This document shows positions 44,667 to 53,408 of a stretch of 64,000 nucleotides of DNA, in pieces. The number at the start of each line of letters is the position of its first letter. Position 1 is the first letter of the stretch. A program made the translations under genes and the position numbers. The notes under the pieces are model-generated. The model was not told the DNA's origin. It saw nothing but the letters and a program-made list of their open reading frames with translations, and ran no database searches. Source of the stretch: Bacillota bacterium (GTDB taxonomy: Bacteria > Bacillota > Clostridia > Lachnospirales > Lachnospiraceae); contig JAFAFU010000020.1 of NCBI GenBank assembly GCA_023423335.1, positions 1 through 64,000 of the forward strand. The letters are read 5' to 3'.

Positions 44667-44726
44667 TATATCTATTAATGTAATCTTATTCATACCTATT
44701 ATGTCGGGCGACCAGGAGAAGCAAGT

Positions 44727-47700
44727 ATGATAGTTACTTATATAAACAGCGAGTATATTAACAGTATAACCCTTCCTGAGAAAGTGGGCGGGCAGTATTG
44801 GATCAGGGAGACGAATAAGCCAGGTAATTATAACCTGATTAGTATAGAGGGGATAAATGGGCAATGGGTTTTAAAGTCGAACCCCCAAGCCCATCTGATA
44901 GATACGGATAATACATATATCAGGAATGCTGTTTTGAAGCCAATGAATTTTTATAACATATATTTGCCTGCCCAGGACGACAGAGCAATCGTATTTATTG
45001 AGCCGATTACGCTAAACCGTCAGATATTCAGGAAGATGGCAGTGAAGGACGGAGCGGAAATCACAATCGGCAGGGCTGAAAATAATGATATTGTTTATGC
45101 CAATAAGTTTGTTTCCTCCAATCATGCCGGACTCAGATATCATCAAGGAAAATGGATCGTCAGAGATAAGGACAGTGCCAATGGTACCTATGTGAATAAT
45201 TACAGGGTAGCAGAGAAACAATTGGTGCCGGGGGACACCTTATATATCCTTGGCTTTACGACAATTATCAGTAAGGATTTTATCGCCTACAATAACCCTG
45301 ATGAGCTGGTAAGCATCAAGGGTGATAAATTTCTGCCCTTTGCCGGACAGAAGCCGGAGCTTTTGGATGGGGGCGAGGAGGACGGGAATTTCGAAATTAA
45401 TCCGCCGGATTATTTTTATCGGTCTCCGAGATTTAAACGGGACATTGAAAAAGCAGTATTTAAAATAGACGCTCCTCCGCAGAATAGTATCGGGGAAGAG
45501 CTTCCCTTTATTCTGATGCTGGGCCCTTCCATAACGATGGGCATGGCGTCGATGGCGACCGCTATATTTGCGGTGAATAATGCAATCGGTAATGGCAATA
45601 TCAGTTCTGCGCTGCCATCTATTGTAATGTCCTCCAGTATGCTGTTAGGTACTGTCTTATGGCCAGTTATTTCAAAAAGATATGAGAAAAAGAGAAAGCT
45701 TCGAAAGGAAAACCTGCGGCAGGAGAAGTATAAAGAATATCTGCAGAAGATGGCAGGAGCTTTTTCGGAGGAGTGCAGGAAGCAGGAGGAAATCCTTCGG
45801 GAGAATCATATCCCGATTACAGAATGTATTGACAGAATATTGGGTGTTCAGCGTAATCTGTGGGAAAGAGGACTTGGGCAGAACGATTTTCTCAAGCTGA
45901 GGATGGGGATCGGATATACAAAGCTGCAGGCTGATATCATATACTCTGAACGCAGATTTACGATTGACAATGATAATCTCCAGGAAGAATTATACCGGCT
46001 TTGTGAAACACCGAAAATCCTGAATAATATCCCAATAACTCTGTCTTTATATAATAATTATGTTACCGGTATAATCGGTAACCGGAGGAATGTCCTGTCC
46101 TTTGCCAAAGGTATGATCTTCCAGATTGCTTCTCTCTATAGCTATGATGAGGTTAAGATGGTGTTTATCTATGACCAGGAAGAAGAACAGGACATCGGCT
46201 TCGTAAAATGGCTTCCCCATGTATGGAATAACGATAATAATTTCCGGTTCATCGCCAACAGCAGCAATGATATGAAGGAAGTATCCGCATATATCGAGAA
46301 GGAAATCGAGCTTCGAAGTGAAATAAAAGAACATGATATGGAGGATCTTACCCCGTACTATGTAATATTTGCACTTAGCCGTCCTTTCGCACTGCATGCC
46401 GAGATGTTGAAGTTAATTTATGCAAAAAAGAAGAACATCCATATGAGTGTGATATCCTTTTATGATGTTCTGAAGAATGTGCCTAAGGAATGCAGCGCAG
46501 TTGTCGAAATTGAGAATGAATTAGGGAAGATATTTGATAAGAACGATATAACGGGGCAATACATTCCGTTTACTCCGGATATTCAGGTGAACAGGGATGT
46601 CCTGGAGTTAAGCAGGAGGCTGGCCAACATACCTCTGGATACCTTGGCAAGTACCTATAAGCTTCCCTTCCTATATACTTTCATGGAGATGTTCGGGGTC
46701 GGCAAGGTGGAACATCTGAACGCCCTGGCGAGATGGAAGGAAAATGATCCTACAAAGTCTCTGGAGGCCCCGATAGGTGTGGACACTTTGGGGGATACCT
46801 TCAAGCTTGATCTTCATGAGAAATTTCATGGACCTCATGGACTGGTTGCCGGTATGACGGGATCGGGAAAGAGCGAATTTATTATTAGCTATATCCTATC
46901 CATGGCAGTTAATTACCATCCGGACGAAGTGGCATTTATTCTGATTGATTATAAGGGCGGTGGAATGGCAAAGGCCTTTGAGAAGCTTCCGCATACGGCA
47001 GGCATTATTACGAATTTGGACGGAGCAGCCGTTAAGAGATCCCTGCTTTCCATTGAAAGTGAGTTAAAACGCAGACAGGCGATGTTTGCCGAAGCGAGCA
47101 AGAAGGTTAATGTCAGCAACATCGATATATACAAATACCAGAAGCTTTACCGTGAGAAGACGGTTACCGAACCGCTGCCCCATTTATTCATCATATCGGA
47201 TGAGTTTGCAGAGCTGAAAACCCAACAGCCTGACTTTATGGCGAAGCTGATCAGTGCTGCCCGGATCGGACGAAGCCTCGGGGTGCATTTAATTCTGGCA
47301 ACGCAAAAACCCTCGGGTGTCGTGGATGATCAGATCTGGAGCAACAGCAAATTCAGGGTATGCTTAAAGGTCCAGGAGCGTGCCGACAGTATGGATATGC
47401 TGAAGCGTCCGGATGCCGCAGAGCTGTCACAGACAGGAAGATTCTATCTGCAGGTGGGTTATAACGAGCTGTTTGAGCTTGGACAATCCGCATGGGCAGG
47501 TGCACCCTATTATCCCAGTGATAAGGTGGTGGTCGAGAAGGATAACAGTGTGGTAGTTATCGATAACATCGGACACCCGGTCAAACAAGTGAAGATAGAT
47601 AATAAAAGAGGATTTGAAACTGACCCGAAGAAGCAGCTGGATGTCATTACGGAATATCTCAGTAATATTGCGAAGGAGGAAAAAATCCGGGGTCGCCAGC

Positions 47701-49319
47701 TATGGATGGAACCTATTCCTGCATTAATCTATCTGGAGGAACTGAAGACAAAGTATAAGACAGGCAAAAATTCGGGTTATGAATTAAATCCTGTGATCGG
47801 TGAGTTGGATGATCCGTCCAGACAGAAGCAGAATATACTGACACTATCCATTTCCCAGGAGGGTAATACAGTAATCTATGGTGCCGCAGGAAGCGGTAAA
47901 ACCACATTTATTACGACGATGATATATTCCTTAATCCAGGAGCATAGCCCGGAACAGTTAAATCTGTATATCATGGACTTTGCTTCCGAAACCTTAAGGG
48001 CTTTTGCAAAAGCTCCCCAGGTAGGCGATGTAATATTATCGAATGAGGGTGAGAGAATAAGCAATCTCTTCAAATTACTGAATAATGAGATGGAAAGAAG
48101 GAAGAAGCTGTTTTCCGATTATGGCGGTGACTTTAAAGCTTATGTTGAGGAAAGCAGCAGCAAGGTACCCTCCATCGTTGTTATAATTCATAATTTTTCA
48201 GCGTTTACCGAAATGTATGAAGAAAAGGAAGAAGCGGTCAACTATTTATCCCGTGAGGGTATTAAATACGGAATCTACTTTGTATTAACCGCTATGGGAG
48301 CGAATGCAGTGCGGTTCCGTTTGCTGCAAAACTTTAAGCAGCTTCTCGTTCTCCAGATGAATGACACTACGGATTATTCAACAATCCTGGGAAAAACAGA
48401 TGGGGTGCTCCCTTCTAAGTACAAGGGAAGAGGGCTTGTGAAGCTGGATGAGATCTATGAGTTTCAGATTGCCCATATTACCAGGGCAGAAAAAACCTAT
48501 ACCTTCCTCCGGGATTACTGTAAAACCCAGATTGACCGGTATAGCGGAACAGCCGCCAAAAAGGTTCCCGTATTACCGGATAAGGTCAGCATTGACTTCA
48601 TCAGTGATTATATTCGGGAGGAAAATTACCTGAAATTGCCAATTGGAGTGGAGAGCAGTACTCTGGATGTACATTACTATCCTTTTGGTAATGCATATAT
48701 CCACCTGATTTTGTCCTCCGGTAATGACCATAGGGGCTTTACCTATTCCATAGTAAAACTGCTTGCAAATCAGTGCTCTGCAGATGTAACCGTGTTTGAC
48801 GCCTTGCAAAGTTATAAGGAGGAGGATAACAATGGAATTACATATTATTCTCAGGCAGATCAGTTTGAAAAAGCGGTTGACTCACTGTTCCGGTTGACCG
48901 TCCACCGTAACAACACGGCCAAGGAAGCGGCTGAGAAGGGGGGAGGAATGGAGCCCTTTGACCAGAAGGTAATCATTATCAATTCTGTATCTGAACTGAA
49001 GAACCAGCTTTCTGATAAAGCGAAAGAGGAGCTGCAATTGGTTCTGGAAAAGGGTGATGTAAAGTATAACCTTCTATTTTTTATTGCAGAAACCGTTAAG
49101 AACTTAACCTCGTTTACCTTTGAAAAATGGTATAAAAAGCATATTACCCAAAAGGATGGTATCTGGGTCGGAGCCGGAGTGGCGGACCAATATCAGCTAA
49201 AGACCGTTAAGACGACCAAAGAGATGAATGAGGATATCACGGCTGATTTCGGCTTTGCGATTGAAAACGGTAAACCGGTAAAAATCAAATTGGTTACGAT
49301 GGATAAGGAGGAAGAATAA
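44727..49319 (+). CDS. essC: Type VII secretion ATPase EssC (FtsK/SpoIIIE type)
   Basis: The membrane motor ATPase of T7SSb, 1530 residues. An N-terminal part with one readable FHA domain (about 105-190; ITIGRAENNDI, SSNHAGL and NGTYVNN) is followed by two membrane helices at about 257-282 and 294-314. The first ATPase domain has GMTGSGKSEF at about 709-718 with Walker B ISDEFAEL. The second has GAAGSGKTTF at about 1052-1061. The third, near 1325, is degenerate and lacks a Walker A Lys. This is the usual EssC layout. The first region (1-95) may hold a second degenerate FHA. AGGAG lies before the ATG. esaB overlaps its stop by 1 bp. Confidence 0.96.
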   Translation: MIVTYINSEYINSITLPEKVGGQYWIRETNKPGNYNLISIEGINGQWVLKSNPQAHLIDTDNTYIRNAVLKPMNFYNIYLPAQDDRAIVFIEPITLNRQIFRKMAVKDGAEITIGRAENNDIVYANKFVSSNHAGLRYHQGKWIVRDKDSANGTYVNNYRVAEKQLVPGDTLYILGFTTIISKDFIAYNNPDELVSIKGDKFLPFAGQKPELLDGGEEDGNFEINPPDYFYRSPRFKRDIEKAVFKIDAPPQNSIGEELPFILMLGPSITMGMASMATAIFAVNNAIGNGNISSALPSIVMSSSMLLGTVLWPVISKRYEKKRKLRKENLRQEKYKEYLQKMAGAFSEECRKQEEILRENHIPITECIDRILGVQRNLWERGLGQNDFLKLRMGIGYTKLQADIIYSERRFTIDNDNLQEELYRLCETPKILNNIPITLSLYNNYVTGIIGNRRNVLSFAKGMIFQIASLYSYDEVKMVFIYDQEEEQDIGFVKWLPHVWNNDNNFRFIANSSNDMKEVSAYIEKEIELRSEIKEHDMEDLTPYYVIFALSRPFALHAEMLKLIYAKKKNIHMSVISFYDVLKNVPKECSAVVEIENELGKIFDKNDITGQYIPFTPDIQVNRDVLELSRRLANIPLDTLASTYKLPFLYTFMEMFGVGKVEHLNALARWKENDPTKSLEAPIGVDTLGDTFKLDLHEKFHGPHGLVAGMTGSGKSEFIISYILSMAVNYHPDEVAFILIDYKGGGMAKAFEKLPHTAGIITNLDGAAVKRSLLSIESELKRRQAMFAEASKKVNVSNIDIYKYQKLYREKTVTEPLPHLFIISDEFAELKTQQPDFMAKLISAARIGRSLGVHLILATQKPSGVVDDQIWSNSKFRVCLKVQERADSMDMLKRPDAAELSQTGRFYLQVGYNELFELGQSAWAGAPYYPSDKVVVEKDNSVVVIDNIGHPVKQVKIDNKRGFETDPKKQLDVITEYLSNIAKEEKIRGRQLWMEPIPALIYLEELKTKYKTGKNSGYELNPVIGELDDPSRQKQNILTLSISQEGNTVIYGAAGSGKTTFITTMIYSLIQEHSPEQLNLYIMDFASETLRAFAKAPQVGDVILSNEGERISNLFKLLNNEMERRKKLFSDYGGDFKAYVEESSSKVPSIVVIIHNFSAFTEMYEEKEEAVNYLSREGIKYGIYFVLTAMGANAVRFRLLQNFKQLLVLQMNDTTDYSTILGKTDGVLPSKYKGRGLVKLDEIYEFQIAHITRAEKTYTFLRDYCKTQIDRYSGTAAKKVPVLPDKVSIDFISDYIREENYLKLPIGVESSTLDVHYYPFGNAYIHLILSSGNDHRGFTYSIVKLLANQCSADVTVFDALQSYKEEDNNGITYYSQADQFEKAVDSLFRLTVHRNNTAKEAAEKGGGMEPFDQKVIIINSVSELKNQLSDKAKEELQLVLEKGDVKYNLLFFIAETVKNLTSFTFEKWYKKHITQKDGIWVGAGVADQYQLKTVKTTKEMNEDITADFGFAIENGKPVKIKLVTMDKEEE

Positions 49320-49570
49320 TGGAGAAAGTCCTGGTAGAAATTTATTTACCGGCTGCAAACAAAACCTTCGAGGTATATATTCCCCTTGCCATCAGAGTGA
49401 ATGAGGCAGTATTACTGGTTTCCAATGTATTAAGCGACTTATCCGACGGCAAATTTCTTGCTGCGGAGGATACGGTTTTATGTGATGCTGTATCTGGAAC
49501 TATTCTGAATATCAATAAATCAGTTTTTGAATTGGGGATTCAAAACGGTACGAAGCTGATATTGATATAA
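49319..49570 (+). CDS. yukD: EsaB/YukD ubiquitin-like T7SS protein
   Basis: An 83-residue ubiquitin-fold protein of the YukD/EsaB family, a cytoplasmic accessory or regulator of T7SSb. KVLVEIYLPAANKTFEVYIP opens the first strand pair, and the end is FELGIQNGTKLILI. Its ATG overlaps the essC stop (TAATG), so translation is coupled. Length matches B. subtilis YukD closely. Confidence 0.9.
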   Translation: MEKVLVEIYLPAANKTFEVYIPLAIRVNEAVLLVSNVLSDLSDGKFLAAEDTVLCDAVSGTILNINKSVFELGIQNGTKLILI

Positions 49571-49596
49571 TATATTTTCCGAAAGGAGTTAGGATA

Positions 49597-49899
49597 ATGG
49601 GTAAAAAGATAAGGGTAACACCGGAAGAATTGGAGAAGGCTTCTCAAAAACTGAGTGGTCTTTCAGAAGATTACTCAACGATCTATAATCAGCTGATTCA
49701 GCAGACACAGACCATGGGAGAAGCTTGGGAAGGTGAAGACAATCTGGCATTTGTTGATCAGATCAACGGGTTCTGCGAGGAGCTTAAGAGTATGGCCCAA
49801 AAGCTGCAGCTGGCATCCGAAACATTGAATAAGCAGAAAACAAATTATACTACCAGACAGGAAACCAATATAACTCAGGTTAGAAAGCTGACAAACTAA
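49597..49899 (+). CDS. WXG100-family T7SS protein (first copy)
   Basis: A 100-residue WXG100 protein, a helical hairpin normally secreted by T7SS. The W-x-G turn is W-E-G in EAWEGEDNLAF, near residue 50. The C-terminus ends TRQETNITQVRKLTN and does not show a clear Y-x3-D/E signal. GAAAGGAG precedes the ATG. It follows esaB after 26 bp and precedes a second WXG100 gene, so the two may pair. Confidence 0.9.
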   Translation: MGKKIRVTPEELEKASQKLSGLSEDYSTIYNQLIQQTQTMGEAWEGEDNLAFVDQINGFCEELKSMAQKLQLASETLNKQKTNYTTRQETNITQVRKLTN

Positions 49900-49920
49900 T
49901 AGGGAAGGAGCGTATATAAT

Positions 49921-50226
49921 ATGGCAGGTCAGATTAAAGTAAATACCGAGCAGGTTGCTCAGGTAGCAAATACAATTGAAGACTTAAATAAAAAGTTGAA
50001 TGATCAGTTAATAGAAAGCCAGACAACGGTAAAAAATCTTACCAACACCTGGGAAGGTGAAGCGGCCAATGCTACGATCAGCGCTTATAATGAATTTGCC
50101 GCTAAATATTTTGAAAACTATTATAAAATCATTGACAGCTATGTGAAATTCCTCAGGACAAATGTTGAAACCGGCTATTTCGATACAGAGACAGCAAATA
50201 CGAACCTGGCAGATGCGTTTAAATAA
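49921..50226 (+). CDS. WXG100-family T7SS protein (second copy)
   Basis: A 101-residue WXG100 protein with W-E-G in NTWEGEAANATI near residue 41-52. GGGAAGGAG precedes the ATG. It is 21 bp after the first copy and is followed by a strong terminator, so it closes the core operon. Its first helix (EQVAQVANTIEDLNKKL) and second helix (YFENYYKIIDSYVKFLR) fit the hairpin. It probably forms a homo- or heterodimer with the first copy. Confidence 0.9.
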   Translation: MAGQIKVNTEQVAQVANTIEDLNKKLNDQLIESQTTVKNLTNTWEGEAANATISAYNEFAAKYFENYYKIIDSYVKFLRTNVETGYFDTETANTNLADAFK

Positions 50227-50252
50227 ATTGATCCTAAAAAGATACTTATAGT

Positions 50253-50292
50253 CTGAGGATGACGGAGATATCGTCGTCCTCAGAGAATTATT
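50253..50292 (+). terminator. Terminator between T7SS core and toxin cassette
   Basis: CTGAGGATGACG (50253-50264) pairs with CGTCGTCCTCAG (50272-50283) with one G-T pair, followed by AGAATTATTTTTG. It separates essC-esaB-WXG100 from the lipoprotein-lipase genes, which may be read at lower level or from their own promoter. Confidence 0.8.
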
Positions 50293-50352
50293 TTTGTAAT
50301 TACCTTAATATGAATTTAAAATAACAGCTGTCGATTTTAGAAGGATAATATA

Positions 50353-51042
50353 ATGAAAAAAGTAGTATTGGTGATCTTTTTGATGTTGTCTGTTATGATG
50401 ATGGGTGGTTGTATGTTTTATTATAAGAAAGTAAGTATTAAAGACCAGATGATGGAATATATGAGCAATAAATACGAAGAGGAGTTTAAATTCATAGAAA
50501 CTACTGGAGGTCAGTTGGGAGATACCCAGGTAAATATTTATGTATCATCAGAATCGTATCCTGATTACAAGGTTCTTGTAACAGGCATCAAAGAAGGAAA
50601 AAATCACTATAGATATTCAGATAATTATGTGCAGTATCTATTAAAGAATCAAATTGATGAAATTATGTCAGAAATAGTTTCTTCTATTTATAAAGACTGT
50701 AAGGTTTATTATGTTCCAAAGGAAACAACACTTCCGGAAGAACTCGATGAAAATACGACTGTTGAGGAATTTTTTTACAAGGAAGGAATTTTTATTAAGA
50801 TATTTCCTACAGTTAAATCTGATATCAGCCGGAAAGATTCGGATGTCGAGACTTTAAGACAATCTTTCAAAGAAAAAGGTATAAAAGCTAATATGACTAT
50901 ATGTTATTTTTTCAATGATATGTTTGAAAAAGTAACTGAAAACAATTATCAGGAATTCTTGGGTGACGAAACTTCATATATTGGTCGGGGTCATTTTGTG
51001 ATGGATTCTTCCTTTGAATTTATTCAGGCAGTGTGGAGGTGA
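50353..51042 (+). CDS. Lipoprotein, putative immunity protein (TilA-like role)
   Basis: A 229-residue lipoprotein. The signal peptide has a hydrophobic core and a lipobox MGGC with Cys20, so the mature protein should sit on the outer face of the membrane. The rest is alpha/beta and charged, with no recognised family. It ends 5 bp before the lipase start, so they are coupled. In the TslA system an outward-facing lipoprotein neutralises the lipase, and position and topology fit that role here. The DNA is very AT-rich (17 of 60 G/C at 50401-50460), unlike the WXG100 genes upstream. Immunity is inferred, not shown. Confidence 0.72.
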   Translation: MKKVVLVIFLMLSVMMMGGCMFYYKKVSIKDQMMEYMSNKYEEEFKFIETTGGQLGDTQVNIYVSSESYPDYKVLVTGIKEGKNHYRYSDNYVQYLLKNQIDEIMSEIVSSIYKDCKVYYVPKETTLPEELDENTTVEEFFYKEGIFIKIFPTVKSDISRKDSDVETLRQSFKEKGIKANMTICYFFNDMFEKVTENNYQEFLGDETSYIGRGHFVMDSSFEFIQAVWR

Positions 51043-51047
51043 AGGTA

Positions 51048-52697
51048 GTGCCAACAGATACTTTGAAAAATATTTCGGAGGATATTGATATATGTACTCT
51101 GCTCAATACTTATATGTATTTAGATTATAAGGATGCTGATAATGGAGGTACTCTATCGGATGTTTTAAATTCAATTAAACAATTGGCTCCAAATAAATGC
51201 AGCATGCCTGAATACAAAATTCTTGAAGCAGCTATAAATGATAATCCCAATATAGGAAAGTATGTGATTGGAAATCAGAGCTGGAAAATGGGGGCGAATA
51301 AGTACAATTCTGGTACAAGTGCCTGTACCTTCACTGATCCAAATACAGGTGATATAACAGTTGTATTTCGAGGAACCGGGGATGGGGAGTGGATGGATAA
51401 TGCCCTTGGAATGGTTCAGGCTTCTACACCCCAGCAGGAACAGGCATTAGAGTATTTTGATGAAATAATGATGAAAAACGGATGGACATCAAATAATAAT
51501 ATTACTATTACCGGTCATTCAAAGGGTGGAAATAAAGCACAATATATAACATTGAACTCTGTATACGGTTCATATATAGATAAATGTTATTCTATAGATG
51601 GCCAAGGATTTTCACCTGAAGCCATTGAGATGATGAAGGATAAATATGGAGAATCTGCTTATTATGAACAATTGGATAAGATGTATTCTATCTGTGGTGA
51701 AAATGATTATGTAAATGAATTGGGTGAAAAAGTTATTTCGGATGATCATACCATTTATATAAAAACACCAGTTGATTTAATGGATTTTGCGGCATACCAT
51801 GATATAAAGTATTTATATTATGATATTAATGAAAGGGGAGAGCCCCAGTTTGGCAGTAAAATTAATGAAGTTACTTCTCAAGGTGATATAGGCAAAATAG
51901 TAGCAGAAATTTCGGCTGTGTTAATGCGAATGCCAGCCGATGTACGAAGGGATGCTGCATTCAGTATAATGCAGTTATTTGAAAATAAAGATTTACCGGC
52001 TATTGGTGGTGAGCAGGCTACTCTGGCTAATGCTATAAGTGCAATTATAAATACCGGACCACAGGTGGTTTATATATTTTTATCCACAAAAGAAGGTCGT
52101 CGTCTGCTTGAAGAAAATAAAGAAGTGATAGTGGAGGAGATATTTAATCAATTTGGCCTTGAAGGGATATTCAGTCTTGTAGCTTCGGTAGGGCTTGCCG
52201 GATTATTATCCGGCATAACATTAAATTGTATAAAAACCGTAGCAGTGTCAATTACATATATATTAGAAGCAGCAAAAGCAATTATAGAGACCGTAAAAAT
52301 GGTCATAGATATTGCTGAAGCTATATATGATACCTTTGTAATGATTTATAATGATATCAGGATTCTTGTAGAACAAGTGAAGGATTGGTATAACAATAAC
52401 CTTAACAAAGGCTATAAATATGCCACAGAGAATCCCTACATCCTGGTAAATACCAATAAGCTCCGTGATTATGCGGACAGACTGGCAGCGGTGAATTCAA
52501 GGATTGACAGCCTGGACCGGCGTTTGAATTCCCTGTATTCCAGGGTCAGCATATGGGACTGGTGGACCATCTTCAAGGTGGATGCCCTGACCGGATACAG
52601 TATGCGTCTATTACTGTGTACAAATTACCTCAATGACACGGCAGCAGATTTTGAAGCCGTAGAACGCAGGCTGCTGGTACAGCTCGAACATGCTTAA
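51048..52697 (+). CDS. T7SS lipase effector with reverse domain order (TslA-like)
   Basis: A 549-residue predicted secreted (phospho)lipase. The N-terminal alpha/beta-hydrolase (about 60-260, DUF2974-like) has the nucleophile elbow GHSKG with Ser158; VFRGTG (107-111) suits the oxyanion region; Asp220 and His251 are candidates for the rest of the triad. A hydrophobic helix region follows (about 370-440). The last 90 residues are a GC-rich helical domain without a toxin motif. There is no signal peptide and no N-terminal LXG domain, so the order is toxin first, secretion domain last, as in TslA of Staphylococcus. The start is GTG 51048, with GGAGGTG 6 nt before it. Two helical partners follow. 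Confidence 0.82.
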   Translation: MPTDTLKNISEDIDICTLLNTYMYLDYKDADNGGTLSDVLNSIKQLAPNKCSMPEYKILEAAINDNPNIGKYVIGNQSWKMGANKYNSGTSACTFTDPNTGDITVVFRGTGDGEWMDNALGMVQASTPQQEQALEYFDEIMMKNGWTSNNNITITGHSKGGNKAQYITLNSVYGSYIDKCYSIDGQGFSPEAIEMMKDKYGESAYYEQLDKMYSICGENDYVNELGEKVISDDHTIYIKTPVDLMDFAAYHDIKYLYYDINERGEPQFGSKINEVTSQGDIGKIVAEISAVLMRMPADVRRDAAFSIMQLFENKDLPAIGGEQATLANAISAIINTGPQVVYIFLSTKEGRRLLEENKEVIVEEIFNQFGLEGIFSLVASVGLAGLLSGITLNCIKTVAVSITYILEAAKAIIETVKMVIDIAEAIYDTFVMIYNDIRILVEQVKDWYNNNLNKGYKYATENPYILVNTNKLRDYADRLAAVNSRIDSLDRRLNSLYSRVSIWDWWTIFKVDALTGYSMRLLLCTNYLNDTAADFEAVERRLLVQLEHA

Positions 52698-52709
52698 GGA
52701 GGCTCTCAT

Positions 52710-52991
52710 ATGGATGAAAAGGCGGCGAAAATAAAGGCGGCAGAAGAGGAAGCAAGAAGAAGAGAAGAGGAAGCGAGAAGGCGGGAAGAGGAATCCAGAA
52801 GAGCCAAGGATAGTGCCAGAGCAGAGCTGGAAGGCATCCGGTCTGAGCTGCAGAGTATTATCAATGATCTGGACAGCATCGCACAAGGGGTCAGATCCGA
52901 TTTTAAGGGAATAGGAAATGATAAGTGTGCGGCCGGGATAGAGAAGGTATCCGACCATTACCGCCGGGTAAAAAATCAGTTACATATCTAG
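52710..52991 (+). CDS. Small helical partner protein with Glu/Arg-rich start (TlaA/DUF5082-like)
   Basis: A 93-residue helical protein. Residues about 10-32 hold three copies of a short Glu-Glu/Arg-Arg repeat (EEEARRR-like), probably a coiled coil. The C-terminal half (IINDLDSIAQGVRSDFKGIG, then DHYRRVKNQL) is the WXG-like part, with F-x-G in place of W-x-G. It begins 13 bp after the lipase stop with AAGGAGG. In TslA systems two small helical proteins bind the effector C-terminus and target it; this would be one. Family assignment is by pattern only. Confidence 0.72.
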   Translation: MDEKAAKIKAAEEEARRREEEARRREEESRRAKDSARAELEGIRSELQSIINDLDSIAQGVRSDFKGIGNDKCAAGIEKVSDHYRRVKNQLHI

Positions 52992-53012
52992 CTCTTTTGG
53001 GAGGTCAGGATT

Positions 53013-53327
53013 ATGAACAGATACATAGAAGTAGATCATCGACAGCTCGAACAGGCTGCTTCAGAGCTTGAAAGACGTCTTAAGGAACATAAGAAATACA
53101 TGGATCAAGCCAGCTCTGAGGTTATCAATTTAAGTAATACCTGGGAAGGTTCTGATTCTTATGCGTATCAAAACGGATGGGAGAAATTAACGAATAATGA
53201 ATCCACATATAAAACGGTAACCGATCAGATGCAGAGCTATGCTAACTTCTTATATTACTGTGCAGACCAGTATAAAGCCGCACAGTCCGAGGCAGTAAAC
53301 CGGGCTCGCGGACTTACACTTTTTTAG
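53013..53327 (+). CDS. WXG100-like helical partner of the lipase
   Basis: A 104-residue WXG100-like protein with W-E-G in NTWEGSDSYAY and a helical hairpin (LEQAASELERRLKEHKKYMDQ, then QMQSYANFLYYCADQYKAA). It lies 22 bp after the other partner with GGGAGG before the ATG. Together with it, the protein probably pairs with the C-terminal domain of the lipase for secretion. The region is GC-richer than the lipase N-terminus, like the T7SS core. Confidence 0.82.
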   Translation: MNRYIEVDHRQLEQAASELERRLKEHKKYMDQASSEVINLSNTWEGSDSYAYQNGWEKLTNNESTYKTVTDQMQSYANFLYYCADQYKAAQSEAVNRARGLTLF

Positions 53328-53362
53328 CCGGACACAATTTTATAAGGTAAGCGGCTTTTTTT
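53326..53362 (+). terminator. Probable terminator after the partner genes
   Basis: AGCCG (53326-53330) pairs with CGGCT (53352-53356), with a T-run overlapping to 53362. The stem is short with a 21-nt loop, so it is weak. It would separate the toxin cassette from the phosphatase/kinase pair. Confidence 0.5.
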
Positions 53363-53408
53363 ATCCGAAACGAACAATTCGTAATATTCTAATATGAGGA
53401 GAACTCAC

